Shown here: one piece after another, positions 8,738 through 18,640 of the stretch
How positions within the stretch are numbered: the stretch's first letter is position 1
Layout of the letters: the number at the start of each line of letters is the position of its first letter
Assembly: GCF_000633595.2 (NCBI RefSeq)
Contig: NZ_JIBU02000006.1
Location: forward strand, 1-64,000
Length of the DNA: 64,000 nucleotides
DNA from: Clostridium drakei
GTDB taxonomy: Bacteria > Bacillota > Clostridia > Clostridiales > Clostridiaceae
Direction: 5' to 3'
Made by a program: the position numbers and the translations under genes
The notes under the pieces: model-generated
The model's database searches: none
What the model saw: only the letters and a program-made list of their open reading frames with translations
Told to the model about the DNA's origin: nothing

Positions 8738-8785
8738 AATAATTTAAATTACAAATTAATAAGATTTTCCTAAATATAAATTTGT

Positions 8786-10150
8786 TTAAGCTGATTCTTT
8801 TACATTAGCTCTTAATCTGACAAATAAGTAGAGTGGAATACCACCAAGCATAAGTAAAAATCCCCACATAACAGATTCAGATCCAGTTCCATATATTGTA
8901 TATAAAGCATAGATAAATGCTAGAAGTGGTACAAGTGAATTTTTGATAAAACTAAATATTGTAATTTTATTACCTTGTTTTCTAGCAATTACAATATCAG
9001 CAGCTGCAACAAATACATAAGGTGGCAGTGCTACCATTGTTGCAAGTAACATAACAAATTCATAGGCTGCATTAAGTCCCTTAAAATAATTCATTGAAAT
9101 TAGTATTAATGAAAATATACTGCTGATTATAATAGAAGCAGAAGGTGTATTGTATTTCTTATTTAATCTTGAAAATATTGGAGGAAATAAATTATTTTGT
9201 GCAGCTGAAAAAGCTGAACGAGATGCTACTATTATTCCACCATTAGCACATCCAAGTGTAGAAATGACAACACCAGCTGCAATAAATAAACCACCCCAAG
9301 TTCCACCTGTCATTTTGTTTAACATATCTGCAATTGGAGCTTTTGATTGTGCAAGTTGATCTTGTGGCAATATACCTGTAGAAAGGATACTGACTAATAA
9401 GTAAACAACCACTAAGCCTAACGTTCCAAAAATAGTTGCTCTTTTTATATTTTTTTCAGGATCTTTGATTTCACCACCTGCTGTTGTTGCACTTTCTATT
9501 CCTGTAAATGACCACATAGTAATTGCTATTGCAGCTGAAAGCGAAGAGAGGCCATTTGAACCATTTTTTTGAACAGATACTTGTGAAACAGTATGAAAGT
9601 TCGCAGGGTCAAAATGGAAAATTGCAAGTAATACAAATAATCCTAAAGGTAACAACTTACAAATGGTTGTTATTGTTGATATCATCATACCTTGCCTTAT
9701 ACCTCTAATGTTTATGTAAGTTAATGAACAAAATATTATACATCCAATAGCAAATGCCAGTAAATTACTAGTTGCAATTACAGGAAAAATTTTGCTCATA
9801 TATCTTAAACAAGCAATAATAAGTGCGGCTCCTCCAGTGGATTGTCCAACCCAATAAAACCAAGCTACAATAAAAGCAGCAAATTCACCAAAAGCAACGC
9901 GAGTATATTCTACACAACCTCCTGTCTTAGGAATTTTAGCAGCAACGCTAGAAAAACTTAAGGCTATCATAATAGCTCCTAGTTCGGTAATAATCCATGC
10001 AAGAATTGAAACACCAGGTGATGATGATTTAGCTAAATTTTGTGGAGCCATGAATATTCCTGATCCAATGGTGCTTCCGATTACAAAAAGTATAGCCACT
10101 CCAAGACCAACTTCTCTTTTTAATCCATCTTCATTATTTTCTTTTTTCAT
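8786..10150 (-). CDS. APC-superfamily amino acid permease
   Basis: A 454-residue, about 12-helix membrane protein. The first helix carries IGSTIGSGIFMAPQNLAK, the substrate-binding glycine-rich motif of APC transporters, and helix 6 carries the WSFTGIESATTAGGEIKDPEKN region. It resembles amino acid/polyamine permeases and antiporters of clostridia such as YfnA- and GadC-like proteins. The ATG at 10150 follows AGGGGG. The gene is monocistronic, convergent with the BceAB pair and divergent from a response regulator. The transported amino acid cannot be assigned. Confidence 0.88.
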   Translation of the reverse strand: MKKENNEDGLKREVGLGVAILFVIGSTIGSGIFMAPQNLAKSSSPGVSILAWIITELGAIMIALSFSSVAAKIPKTGGCVEYTRVAFGEFAAFIVAWFYWVGQSTGGAALIIACLRYMSKIFPVIATSNLLAFAIGCIIFCSLTYINIRGIRQGMMISTITTICKLLPLGLFVLLAIFHFDPANFHTVSQVSVQKNGSNGLSSLSAAIAITMWSFTGIESATTAGGEIKDPEKNIKRATIFGTLGLVVVYLLVSILSTGILPQDQLAQSKAPIADMLNKMTGGTWGGLFIAAGVVISTLGCANGGIIVASRSAFSAAQNNLFPPIFSRLNKKYNTPSASIIISSIFSLILISMNYFKGLNAAYEFVMLLATMVALPPYVFVAAADIVIARKQGNKITIFSFIKNSLVPLLAFIYALYTIYGTGSESVMWGFLLMLGGIPLYLFVRLRANVKESA

Positions 10151-10484
10151 TTTAAAACCCCCTATATCGGCTGTATTTATTATTATAGTTGCTTATGGGA
10201 TTTCACAAACAATTAATTTATGTAACCTTTTAGACATTAAAATTTTAAATTTTTTTCAACTATTAAATAATAAATGTTACCAAATTATATATCTTCTTAT
10301 TATAATATACAGCAAAACCCCTACAATTGGGAAGTATTACATAGATTGTAATTTTTTTATTAAATTAAATAAAGTGCATTTAATAGTCAATAGAAGCCTA
10401 CTGAAAGCCTCTGTTTGATAAGCTGAAGCGTATAGTATATACTTAGTAATATACAGAAAAAGAGTAATTTGGTTGGTGATAAGA
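10151..10484. other. Divergent intergenic region with promoter for the response regulator
   Basis: The region between the divergent APC transporter and response regulator is extremely AT-rich and holds no gene I can support. A good promoter for the regulator lies at 10415-10443 (TTGATA, 17 bp, TATACT). The -10 sits in a short palindromic AGTATATACT patch. I did not find a clear promoter for the transporter. Confidence 0.6.
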
Positions 10485-11177
10485 ATGCAGAAAAAGATTT
10501 TAATTATAGAAGATGACTTGGAAATTTGTAGTTTACTTAAGGAATTTTTGGAGGAAAGCGGATATGATATAAAAGTATCTAATACTGGAATAGATGGCAT
10601 GAGGGAGTTAAGGACTTTAAATTATAATTTAGTTCTTTTGGATTTAATGCTGCCATTTAAAAGTGGGGATGAAATATTAAGAGAACTTCGTTCTTTTTCG
10701 GATATTCCTGTAATAATATTATCTGCTAAAGATATGGTACATACAAAGGTGGATTTATTACGTTTGGGTGCAGATGATTATGTGACCAAGCCCTTTGATT
10801 TAAATGAAGTACTAGCAAGGATAGAGAGCAATTTAAGACGTTGTAAGTCAGATACATCAAGTACAATTGAAAAAGAGCTAATTTTAACTTATAAAGACAT
10901 TACTTTAAATGAAGAAGAAAAAAAGGTAATAGTAAATGGGAATACATTAGTGCTCACATCAAAGGAGTATGGCATTTTGTTGTTATTATTAAGTCATCCG
11001 CAAAAAGTTTTTTCAAAGGCTAATTTATTTGAAAGCATTTGGAAAGAGGAATATTTTAGTGAGGATAATACATTAAATGTTCATATAAGCAATATTAGAA
11101 ATAAACTTAAAAGTGCAAATCCTAATGAAGAATATATAGAAACCATTTGGGGAATGGGCTATAAGTTGCATGAATAA
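10485..11177 (+). CDS. OmpR-family response regulator (CprR-like)
   Basis: A 230-residue regulator: receiver domain 1-115 with acidic pocket IIEDD, phospho-acceptor Asp in LVLLDLMLP and the conserved Lys in VTKPFD, followed by a winged-helix domain ending in YIETIWGMGYKLHE. The ATG at 10485 is preferred over an in-frame TTG 12 bases upstream. It has its own terminator, then an ABC exporter and a kinase follow, an order like the C. difficile cprABCK/cprR lantibiotic-resistance arrangement. The likely target is the repeat cluster at 11238-11276 before the exporter operon. This pairing is inference from position. Confidence 0.9.
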   Translation: MQKKILIIEDDLEICSLLKEFLEESGYDIKVSNTGIDGMRELRTLNYNLVLLDLMLPFKSGDEILRELRSFSDIPVIILSAKDMVHTKVDLLRLGADDYVTKPFDLNEVLARIESNLRRCKSDTSSTIEKELILTYKDITLNEEEKKVIVNGNTLVLTSKEYGILLLLLSHPQKVFSKANLFESIWKEEYFSEDNTLNVHISNIRNKLKSANPNEEYIETIWGMGYKLHE

Positions 11178-11194
11178 ATTATATACTAATATAA

Positions 11195-11226
11195 ATAAGC
11201 AGGAACAACACCTGCTTATTTCTTAT
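11195..11226 (+). terminator. Terminator after response regulator
   Basis: ATAAGCAGG (11195-11203) pairs with CCTGCTTAT (11211-11219), followed by a T-rich tail. Confidence 0.85.
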
Positions 11227-11237
11227 GTTGAAAATTA

Positions 11238-11276
11238 TTTAAGGTTTTCTTTAGAATTGATTTAAGTTTTTCTTTA
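11238..11276 (+). promoter_or_regulatory. Tandem repeat, probable response-regulator operator
   Basis: Two 16-base direct repeats, TTTAAGGTTTTCTTTA (11238-11253) and TTTAAGTTTTTCTTTA (11261-11276), differ at one base and are 23 bases apart, about two helical turns. Each can be read as two TTTA half-sites 12 bases apart. Tandem same-face repeats just upstream of an exporter operon are typical of OmpR-family activator sites. The preceding response regulator is the obvious candidate. Confidence 0.6.
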
Positions 11277-11324
11277 TATAAAATTTTTAAAATGAAAATA
11301 TAGAAAAGCAAAGGAGATGTAACT

Positions 11325-12245
11325 ATGACTTACGTTTTAGAAACTAAAAACTTAACAAAAAAATATAAAAATACACAAGCATTGGATGGTATAAATATAA
11401 AGCTTGCAAAGGGAAATACTTATGGTTTTGTTGGACAAAATGGAGCAGGAAAAACTACTTTAATAAGACTTATTACTGGGTTATCTTTTCCTACTTCTGG
11501 TGAATTATATTTATTTGGACAAACTGGAGAAAAGCAGCTTCAACAACAAAGAAAGCGCATAGGCTGTATGGTTGAAACTCCAGCTTTATATCCTAATATG
11601 ACAGCTTATCAAAATTTAGAAATTCAACGTATTCAAAGAGGTATTCCCGATAAAAAGGTTATTTATGATACATTAGAATTAGTTGGATTAAAGGGTACGG
11701 GAAAAAAGAAGGTAAAGGATTTTTCACTGGGGATGAGACAGCGTTTAGGAATTGCTCTTGCTTTAATTAACGATCCTGAATTTTTAATTTTGGATGAACC
11801 TGTAAATGGACTTGATCCTATTGGTATTGTGGAAATAAGGGAACTTATAAAAAGATTAAATAAGGAAAAGGGAATGACTATTCTAATTTCCAGCCATATC
11901 TTGGAGGAACTTTATCAAACTGTTGATCATTATATTATCATTTCTCATGGTGTGATTTTAGAAAATTTAACTCAAGCAGAACTAAATGAGAAATGTAAAA
12001 AGCATATTTCAATTAAAGTAGATGATGTATCAGCAGCAGCAGCTATTTTGGAAGAACAGCTTCATACAATGAACTATCAAATTATGCCAGATAAATCAAT
12101 TCGTTTATATGATTATTTGGAAGACATTAAATCTGTTTCAACAGCATTATCAAGAAATAATTTAATAATAACTGGAATTTCTCTAGATGGAGATAATCTT
12201 GAAGATTACTTTATCCGTAGAATTGGAGGTAATAAATGTGATTAA
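11325..12245 (+). CDS. Antimicrobial-peptide ABC exporter ATPase (CprA/LanF-like)
   Basis: A 306-residue ATPase of the BcrA/LanF class: Walker A GQNGAGKTT, signature FSLGMRQRLG, Walker B FLILDEPVNGLDP, switch ISSHI. The roughly 90-residue C-terminal extension is typical of peptide-immunity ATPases. GGAGATG precedes the ATG. It overlaps the first permease gene by 8 bases. With two membrane partners and a kinase downstream it forms a LanFEG/Cpr-type unit, expected to expel lantibiotics or similar peptides from the membrane. Regulation is probably through the repeats immediately upstream. Confidence 0.9.
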   Translation: MTYVLETKNLTKKYKNTQALDGINIKLAKGNTYGFVGQNGAGKTTLIRLITGLSFPTSGELYLFGQTGEKQLQQQRKRIGCMVETPALYPNMTAYQNLEIQRIQRGIPDKKVIYDTLELVGLKGTGKKKVKDFSLGMRQRLGIALALINDPEFLILDEPVNGLDPIGIVEIRELIKRLNKEKGMTILISSHILEELYQTVDHYIIISHGVILENLTQAELNEKCKKHISIKVDDVSAAAAILEEQLHTMNYQIMPDKSIRLYDYLEDIKSVSTALSRNNLIITGISLDGDNLEDYFIRRIGGNKCD

Positions 12246-12963
12246 TCTTTTTCGCATAGAGGTTTATAAATTATTTCAAAGCAAGAGTTTTTGGATAATA
12301 TTTTTCATAAGTACATTTATTGGAGTCACTATACCTTTAGATGGTTATGGATACATTACACAATATGAAAATGTTGGTGCCAGCTTTTATAATACATGTT
12401 TACTTATGATATTTCCTATATTACTTGGATCATTATCTTTTGGAAATGATTTTATTGACAGAACTATAAATAATGCAGTTTGTGCAGGACACAGTAGAGC
12501 AAAAATATTCATTTGTAAGGTTTTAGCTTATCTTATTGGAGTGAATATTGTACTCTTGTCAAGTCCAATTATTAGTATAATTGCCAATAATGCATTTCAC
12601 AGATATACTTCTCATAATTTGATGAGTAATGGAAATGTTTTAGTAAAAACTTTTTTAGTAACTTCTTTACTTGGAATGGCTATATCAAGTATAAGTGTAT
12701 TTATTACTTTTATATTTAAAGACATTGGAAAGTCTGTTGGATTTTCTACTTTAGTATATTTGATGAATGTTGTTCTTTTAAATTCAACACGTAATATAAT
12801 GGAGAATTCTTTCAAAGTATTACCACTAGCACAAATGCGTCTTATTTTATATAGACCAATAGTGCCAAACCAGTTTGAAAAAGCAGCATTAATTGGATTT
12901 ATTACAATAGTACTTTTTTTAACAGCTTCATATTTATGTTTTAAAAAGTCAGAACTGCATTAA
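12238..12963 (+). CDS. ABC-2 permease, first membrane subunit (CprB/LanE-like)
   Basis: A 241-residue protein with about six hydrophobic helices, starting with INLFRIEVYKLFQSKSFW, a usual amphipathic entry of LanE/G and BcrB permeases. Helix 2 carries the FPILLGSLSFGNDFIDRTINNAVCAGHSR loop typical of the family. The GTG start at 12238, with GGAGGT seven bases upstream, overlaps the ATPase stop; upstream in-frame codons lack a ribosome binding site. It is the partner of the ATPase and of the second permease. Confidence 0.85.
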   Translation: MINLFRIEVYKLFQSKSFWIIFFISTFIGVTIPLDGYGYITQYENVGASFYNTCLLMIFPILLGSLSFGNDFIDRTINNAVCAGHSRAKIFICKVLAYLIGVNIVLLSSPIISIIANNAFHRYTSHNLMSNGNVLVKTFLVTSLLGMAISSISVFITFIFKDIGKSVGFSTLVYLMNVVLLNSTRNIMENSFKVLPLAQMRLILYRPIVPNQFEKAALIGFITIVLFLTASYLCFKKSELH

Positions 12964-12978
12964 AAGGAAGTGTATAAA

Positions 12979-13713
12979 ATGAAAAAATTATTAAAAATGG
13001 AAATGTATGAACTTACACACGATTATATTTGCCTATTAACTATTGGCATGAATTTCATTCTTGGAATTTTTATGGCAAGCGGTTATTTGGAGAATGATTA
13101 TTTCAATTTACCTTTAGGTGGATATCAAGTATTTATTGCAATGCTGCACGATTCTACAGGGTTTATTATATTAACCAGTGTTTTTATAGCATTATTAATG
13201 GGAAAAAGTTTTTCAAATAGAATAATAGAATTAAAAATAATGTCTGGAAATAGTAGAAGTAATGTTTTTTTATGCAAGGTTTTTTCAATACTTATGGTTT
13301 CGACTATAGCTATGCTCATTTTTCCTATTATGGGAGCCGTAGTTATCACATTAAGGTATGGATGGAATGCCCCAATACTACAATCCATAGTTACTTCATT
13401 TAAAATAGTAGTTTGCAGCGCATTACTAGACTTTGTTATTTTTTCAGTTATAATATTCTTTGGAGTAATATTTAGGGATACAGTAAGAACAGTTGCAGCA
13501 TCAGTTATCACAATATTTTTTAATGCATTGTATTTGGCCTATGCTAATGCTTTAAAAGTACCAATATCTATGCATCCAATGCATTTATTAAGAACTGTTT
13601 TAACTAATAATTCCTGGTATCAATTTGTAATGTTTTCTCTATATTCAATAGTATTATTAAGTGTTATATTATTAGTAAGCTATAATATATTTCGTAAATG
13701 TGAATTAAAATAA
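12979..13713 (+). CDS. ABC-2 permease, second membrane subunit (CprC/LanG-like)
   Basis: A 244-residue, about six-helix protein related to the preceding permease. It has LLKMEMYELTHDYICLL at the N-terminus and the same SFSNRIIELKIMSGNSRSNVFLCKVF loop after helix 2. The ATG at 12979 sits nine bases after AAGGAAG; a GTG at 12970 overlaps that site. It completes the heterodimeric transmembrane part of the exporter and is followed directly by the kinase gene. Confidence 0.84.
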   Translation: MKKLLKMEMYELTHDYICLLTIGMNFILGIFMASGYLENDYFNLPLGGYQVFIAMLHDSTGFIILTSVFIALLMGKSFSNRIIELKIMSGNSRSNVFLCKVFSILMVSTIAMLIFPIMGAVVITLRYGWNAPILQSIVTSFKIVVCSALLDFVIFSVIIFFGVIFRDTVRTVAASVITIFFNALYLAYANALKVPISMHPMHLLRTVLTNNSWYQFVMFSLYSIVLLSVILLVSYNIFRKCELK

Positions 13714-13737
13714 GTTTATTATATGAGGATGATCATA

Positions 13738-14619
13738 ATGGCTACTATACTAATATTAAGTATTTCTGTTATTTTATTAATTTCTTATGTATTTCATTTG
13801 AAGGTTCAGATAAGAAGTATAGGAAAACAGTTAGAAAATATTCTGGAAGGTAAAACAGAAAAGAAAATAGACATATCTCTGCTGGATAGGGATATAGAAT
13901 ATCTTGCAGGTAATATTAATAGAAATATCAATTTTCAAAAGCAGCTGAGAATAGAGGTTTTAAGGGATGAACAAAAGCTTAAGGATTCCATTGCAAATAT
14001 ATCCCATGATTTAAGAACACCCCTTACTTCTATAATGGGTTATCTTCAATTATTAGAAAAAAGTGAGCTATCAGAAAAGCAAAGAGAAAAAATAAATATT
14101 TTAAAAAAGAAATCAGAAACATTGCAAAATCTTGTTACTAGTTTTTTTGAGATAACAGTTATTGAAAATAATAATATACATATAAACTTAGAAAAAGTTA
14201 ATTTGAATAATTTCCTTTCAGATGCTTTGCTGCAGAATATTGTTTCCTTTAAAGAAGCAGGGATTGAGCCAATTTTTGACTTGCCAAATACTACGATTTT
14301 TATTGAAGCAGATAAAATGGTTTTACAACGAATTGTTCAAAATTTAATATCCAACATATTAAAATATGGCTCAAGCTATGTTAAAATTTCACTTACAAGA
14401 AAAGAAAATGTTGAACTTAGTTTTGCAAATAAGGTTAAAAACCCTGAAAAAATAGATGTAAACTTATTATTTGAAAAATTTTATATAGCTGACAGGTCAA
14501 GAAGTTCAGGTAGTACAGGTTTAGGTCTTTCTATTGTGAAATTACTTGCTGAAAAGATAAATGCTAAAGCTTATGCAGAAATTGAAGAAGATATTTTAAC
14601 ATTGAAAATTGTATTTTAA
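13738..14619 (+). CDS. Sensor histidine kinase (CprK-like)
   Basis: A 293-residue kinase. One N-terminal hydrophobic helix (ILILSISVILLISYVFHL) is followed by a short linker, then HisKA with NISHDLRTPLTS (His about 92) and a HATPase domain with the N box NLISNILKYG and GLGLSIVK. There is essentially no extracellular domain, so sensing is probably within the membrane or through the exporter, as proposed for related peptide-sensing kinases. The ATG at 13738 follows GAGGA by eight bases and is preferred over ATGs at 13723 and 13729. It is the last gene of the operon and the probable partner of the regulator at 10485. Confidence 0.85.
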   Translation: MATILILSISVILLISYVFHLKVQIRSIGKQLENILEGKTEKKIDISLLDRDIEYLAGNINRNINFQKQLRIEVLRDEQKLKDSIANISHDLRTPLTSIMGYLQLLEKSELSEKQREKINILKKKSETLQNLVTSFFEITVIENNNIHINLEKVNLNNFLSDALLQNIVSFKEAGIEPIFDLPNTTIFIEADKMVLQRIVQNLISNILKYGSSYVKISLTRKENVELSFANKVKNPEKIDVNLLFEKFYIADRSRSSGSTGLGLSIVKLLAEKINAKAYAEIEEDILTLKIVF

Positions 14620-14647
14620 TATTTAACTTATTTATCAAGGAGAAGAT

Positions 14648-17638
14648 ATGAAAACATATAGTGTACTAAATGATGTAATATTTTTAGATATAGAAACTGC
14701 ACATACGGATAATAAAGTTATAAGGATTTGTGCTGTTAAAATAAAAAGCAATGAGATTTCAAGGTTTTCAAGCTTGATTAATCCTGGTAAATTGGTGGAA
14801 TTAAGTGACTCTCAGCTTTTAAGGGGAATTACACAAAAAGAACTGGATAGTTCTTGTAACCTTAAGGAAGTGCTTAAAAAACTACAAACTTTTATTGAAG
14901 AAATGCCATTGGTTTGTTTTGATGGAACTTTTAAAGAAAAGCTTTTTAATATACATAATGAATTTTTAGATATAATAGAACTTCTTGCCATTCTTTTTCC
15001 AGAGCTTAGGTCCTTTGAACTTCAATATTTATTAAAGAAGTTTATTCCTGATTATAAGGAAGATAATTGCAGGGAGTTCAGTTATGTAGAAGATATAATA
15101 CTTATGGTTAATTATGCTATAAGCCATTTTTATTATGAAAATGGTTATTCGCTGTCTATGAGTATTACAGAACTGGAAAAGTGGAATTGGTATAAGCATA
15201 TTACAAAGGTAAATATGGAGGATGTAAAATGCTTTATAGAAAATAAATCTGTTGTATTTGAAGAGAAAGCTAATGAACCATATCCAGTTTTTGCACTGAA
15301 GGATTATGAAAAACTTTTTGAGCATAAAGAAATATGGAGGAGAAATGGGAGAAGTTATACCCTAAGACCGCAGCAGAGAGATGCATCAAAATTTATAAGA
15401 GAAGGATTGGAAAAAGGTAAAATTACCATAATGGAAGCACCAACTGGACTTGGAAAAAGCATGGCGTATTTACTTCCAGCAGCTATATATACGCATCTCA
15501 AGCAGCAGAAGGTTATTGTATCTACTAATACAAAGGGGCTGCAAAATCAACTGGTTGATAAGGATATTCCTAATCTTTTAGAAGCACTAAATTTGAAGAG
15601 AGATGTAAGCTATACCCTGATAAAAGGGAAAAGTAATTACCTCTGTTTTGACAGGTTTGGTGATATAGAATATCCTGTGGATATGAAAACTCTCATTGGA
15701 TATGTCTATTTGAAAAGACTAATGCTGGAAAAGGGTATTGGGGAAATAGAGGAAATAAGTCCTGTTATAATGGAAAAATTTAATTTAGATTTCTTGATAA
15801 ATCAGTGTAATTGTGATTCGGAACTTTGTGATGTGGGAGCTTGTAGATATAAAGATCGATGTTATTATGCAGCAAAGGTTGAAGCACTTAAGGAAGCTCA
15901 ACTCATTGTGGTAAATCATTCTTTATTGTTAAAGTGGCCATATAAGAGTATAGTTCCTCTTGAAAATATTGTAGTGGATGAAGCACATAATCTCACTCAA
16001 GAAGCCTATGATGCTTTTGAAAATTCTTTGGTTTCCTATGAATTTGAAAAGTATCTTAAGGAAATATATAATAGCCCGAAAAAAAGCGGATATCTATATT
16101 ATTTATCAAGGAGAGCTAAAAAGGATACTTTGCCTTTAAGTGAAGTAGAATCTTGCATAGAGCAGTGTATAAGACAAATGGCAAATATTAAAGCTTCCTT
16201 TGAAAATTATATAACTCAAAGTGGAATAAGTAAGGATTATAATATAAAAGACCATTTAAATAAAAACAATGCTAAAATGTCAGGCATAATAAGATATTTA
16301 GAATATCTTAAAGAAGATTTAAGTAGCTTGAACATAAGCTTGGAGAAGGCTATTTCAGTTTTAAAGGATATATCTACTCTTCAAAAAGATAAAAGACTTA
16401 AAATATTAATGGAAAAAGTAGAAGGGATAAATGGTTACAGCAGACTCTTAGAGGATGTAATAAATCAAAGTGAAGAAGGATATTGTTTTTATTTTGAAGT
16501 AGATAAATTTTTTAAATGGTGGAAAATATCCAGTATTCCTTTAGATGTATCTGGTGCTTTTTATGAAAAAGTTCTAAGCAGTGTTAAGAGTTGTCTTTTT
16601 ATATCTGCAACCTTAAGCACAGATAGTGGTTATAATAGTTTGAGAAATACTCTAGGAATAAACATTGCAAAGTCCCAAAATAAAGAAATAGTAGAGGTTC
16701 CGCCTATAAAGCCTGTGTTTGATTATAAAGGTAAAAGTGTAATATATGCTATGGAGAATATTGATCCTAACGATATATGTGCTTTTTCAGAAGAAATGAA
16801 AAAATTTGTTATAAAGCTTTTACATAATGTTGAAGGAAATATTATTATTCTATTTACCAGTAGGAAAAGACTTGATGCCTTTAAAGAAGAAGCTTCAGAA
16901 AGTTTAAGAACTTTAGGAATAAAGGTTGTATATGGTAAAAAGGACATAGAAAGATTGAAATCCAGAGATGAAAGATATATTCTACTAGGGTCAAAGGGAT
17001 ATTTTGAAGGAATAGATATTCCAGGAGATGCAATGACTACAGTGATTTTAGATAAAGTTCCTAATATCAATAGTAAGGAACCTTTTTATAAATCATTAAT
17101 AGAAAATCAAGTTGAAAGAGGAAAAAACTATTGGCAGGCTTATGCAAAGGTTAATTTTCCAATTGTGTCCATAGACTTAAAACAGATTTATGGAAGAATT
17201 ATAAGAACTGAATATGATTATGGTGACTTATTTATTATGAGCAAGTTTGACAGCGTTAATCCTACAGTAAAAAAGCTTGAAGGTCAGCTTCATGATGTTC
17301 CTATTATAAGAAAAGATGAAAATGAAATTTTTAGAGATTTAAATATTAGAGTGGCAAGGTGGAAGCAAATAAATCTTTATAAGATAATGAAGGAAGTTAA
17401 GCCTTCTTTGAAAAAAGCTATTTTGGATAAAAAGATGCTTCAGAAGAATATGATGCTTGAGGAAATTGAGAAGATTATAAATGAATTGATGTCATTAGAG
17501 TATAACAAAAGAAATTTGAAGTATGATGTAAACATTTATTTAGTGGATAAAGTAAATATTTGCATTAATGGTAAAATTTTAAAATTAAGTACAGCAAACA
17601 GGGCTAAAATAACACAGTATTTTAAAGACATTATTTAA
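14648..17638 (+). CDS. dinG: DinG-family helicase with N-terminal exonuclease-like domain
   Basis: A 996-residue protein. Residues about 1-165 are a DEDD exonuclease-like domain (FLDIETA), and the rest is an XPD/DinG superfamily 2 helicase: Walker A EAPTGLGKS, four Fe-S cluster cysteines in CNCDSELCDVGACRYKDRC, Walker B DEAH, and a C-terminal motif VI KQIYGRIIRTEYDYG. It is expected to unwind DNA or R-loops during repair. The third exonuclease motif reads CREFSYVED, without the usual His ahead of the Asp, so nuclease activity is doubtful. GGAGAAG precedes the ATG. Confidence 0.9.
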   Translation: MKTYSVLNDVIFLDIETAHTDNKVIRICAVKIKSNEISRFSSLINPGKLVELSDSQLLRGITQKELDSSCNLKEVLKKLQTFIEEMPLVCFDGTFKEKLFNIHNEFLDIIELLAILFPELRSFELQYLLKKFIPDYKEDNCREFSYVEDIILMVNYAISHFYYENGYSLSMSITELEKWNWYKHITKVNMEDVKCFIENKSVVFEEKANEPYPVFALKDYEKLFEHKEIWRRNGRSYTLRPQQRDASKFIREGLEKGKITIMEAPTGLGKSMAYLLPAAIYTHLKQQKVIVSTNTKGLQNQLVDKDIPNLLEALNLKRDVSYTLIKGKSNYLCFDRFGDIEYPVDMKTLIGYVYLKRLMLEKGIGEIEEISPVIMEKFNLDFLINQCNCDSELCDVGACRYKDRCYYAAKVEALKEAQLIVVNHSLLLKWPYKSIVPLENIVVDEAHNLTQEAYDAFENSLVSYEFEKYLKEIYNSPKKSGYLYYLSRRAKKDTLPLSEVESCIEQCIRQMANIKASFENYITQSGISKDYNIKDHLNKNNAKMSGIIRYLEYLKEDLSSLNISLEKAISVLKDISTLQKDKRLKILMEKVEGINGYSRLLEDVINQSEEGYCFYFEVDKFFKWWKISSIPLDVSGAFYEKVLSSVKSCLFISATLSTDSGYNSLRNTLGINIAKSQNKEIVEVPPIKPVFDYKGKSVIYAMENIDPNDICAFSEEMKKFVIKLLHNVEGNIIILFTSRKRLDAFKEEASESLRTLGIKVVYGKKDIERLKSRDERYILLGSKGYFEGIDIPGDAMTTVILDKVPNINSKEPFYKSLIENQVERGKNYWQAYAKVNFPIVSIDLKQIYGRIIRTEYDYGDLFIMSKFDSVNPTVKKLEGQLHDVPIIRKDENEIFRDLNIRVARWKQINLYKIMKEVKPSLKKAILDKKMLQKNMMLEEIEKIINELMSLEYNKRNLKYDVNIYLVDKVNICINGKILKLSTANRAKITQYFKDII

Positions 17639-17700
17639 GTATTTTGTTATAATACCCCAGGTGGTAAAATGATTTTACAAAGGAAGAGAAGTTATTAAAT

Positions 17701-18492
17701 ATGAGATTAGATAAATTTTTAGCAGAATCATCTGTTGGAAGAAGGAAAGTTGTTAGGACTTATATTAAAGAAGGGTTGATTAAAGTAAATGGAAAAGTTA
17801 TAACAGAACCTGCAATAGAAATTAATGAAAATTCTGATGTTATTAAGTATCTTGATAAAGTAGTTTCTTATACTGGAAAAGTATATTATATGTTTAATAA
17901 ACCGGCTGGATGCATTACTGCAAGAAAGGATAAAACTAACAAAACAGTATTTGATTTTTTTGATGATGACAAAATGAATGGAGTATTTCATGTTGGAAGA
18001 TTAGACAAAGATACAGAAGGATTATTGTTACTTACTAATGATGGTGAATTTGAACATAAATTAATGTATCCACAAAAGCATATGGAAAAAACTTATTTTT
18101 TTTGGGCTTTAGGTTCTTTAGACGAGGAAAATAAGAAGCAATTAGAGCAAGGAATTTATATAGGAAAAGGCGAAATACTAACAAAGCCTGCAAAAATAGA
18201 AGTGCATAAATGTGGAATTTATAAAGACTTTAAACATGAAATGCCCATTGAGAATTTAAACAATATAGATTCAAACCATTATAACCAGCCAGTTGTCTCT
18301 GGATATCTTACTATTACAGAGGGGCGTAACCATCAAGTAAAGCGAATGTTAAAGGCAGCAGGTTGTTATGTGGTATATTTAAAAAGGATCTCTATCGGAG
18401 GATTAATGTTAGACGAATCAGTGAAAAAAGGTCAGTATAGATTCTTGACAGAAGTGGAAATTCAAAAGCTATTTGGGAAGCCGCGCTATTGA
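17701..18492 (+). CDS. rRNA pseudouridine synthase, RsuA/RluB family
   Basis: A 263-residue enzyme. The N-terminal S4 RNA-binding domain (RLDKFLAESSVGRRKVVRTYIKEGLIKVNG) precedes the catalytic domain with the motif HVGRLDKDTEGLLLLTNDG, which holds the catalytic Asp. The C-terminal signature is EGRNHQVKRMLKAAG. It converts a specific uridine in rRNA (16S for RsuA, 23S for RluB) to pseudouridine. An insertion near residues 165-200 makes it slightly longer than typical. It stands alone between dinG and the methyltransferase-like gene. Confidence 0.92.
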   Translation: MRLDKFLAESSVGRRKVVRTYIKEGLIKVNGKVITEPAIEINENSDVIKYLDKVVSYTGKVYYMFNKPAGCITARKDKTNKTVFDFFDDDKMNGVFHVGRLDKDTEGLLLLTNDGEFEHKLMYPQKHMEKTYFFWALGSLDEENKKQLEQGIYIGKGEILTKPAKIEVHKCGIYKDFKHEMPIENLNNIDSNHYNQPVVSGYLTITEGRNHQVKRMLKAAGCYVVYLKRISIGGLMLDESVKKGQYRFLTEVEIQKLFGKPRY

Positions 18493-18640
18493 AAGACTAC
18501 TTCAAATAAAAATACATTTTGTCATTATATTAAAGTCTTATAGAAAAAGTTTCATCTATTGGTATTTAATATGGTTATAGAAAAATTATTATTGTAATGA
18601 TAAAATTCAACTAAGGACATAAAATAAGGAGTTGATCTGG

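Noticed and set aside
10473-10484. TTG at 10473 as start of the response regulator
   Set aside because: The receiver domain begins at MQKKILIIEDD; ATG 10485 has better spacing to the GGTTGGTG purine-rich stretch.
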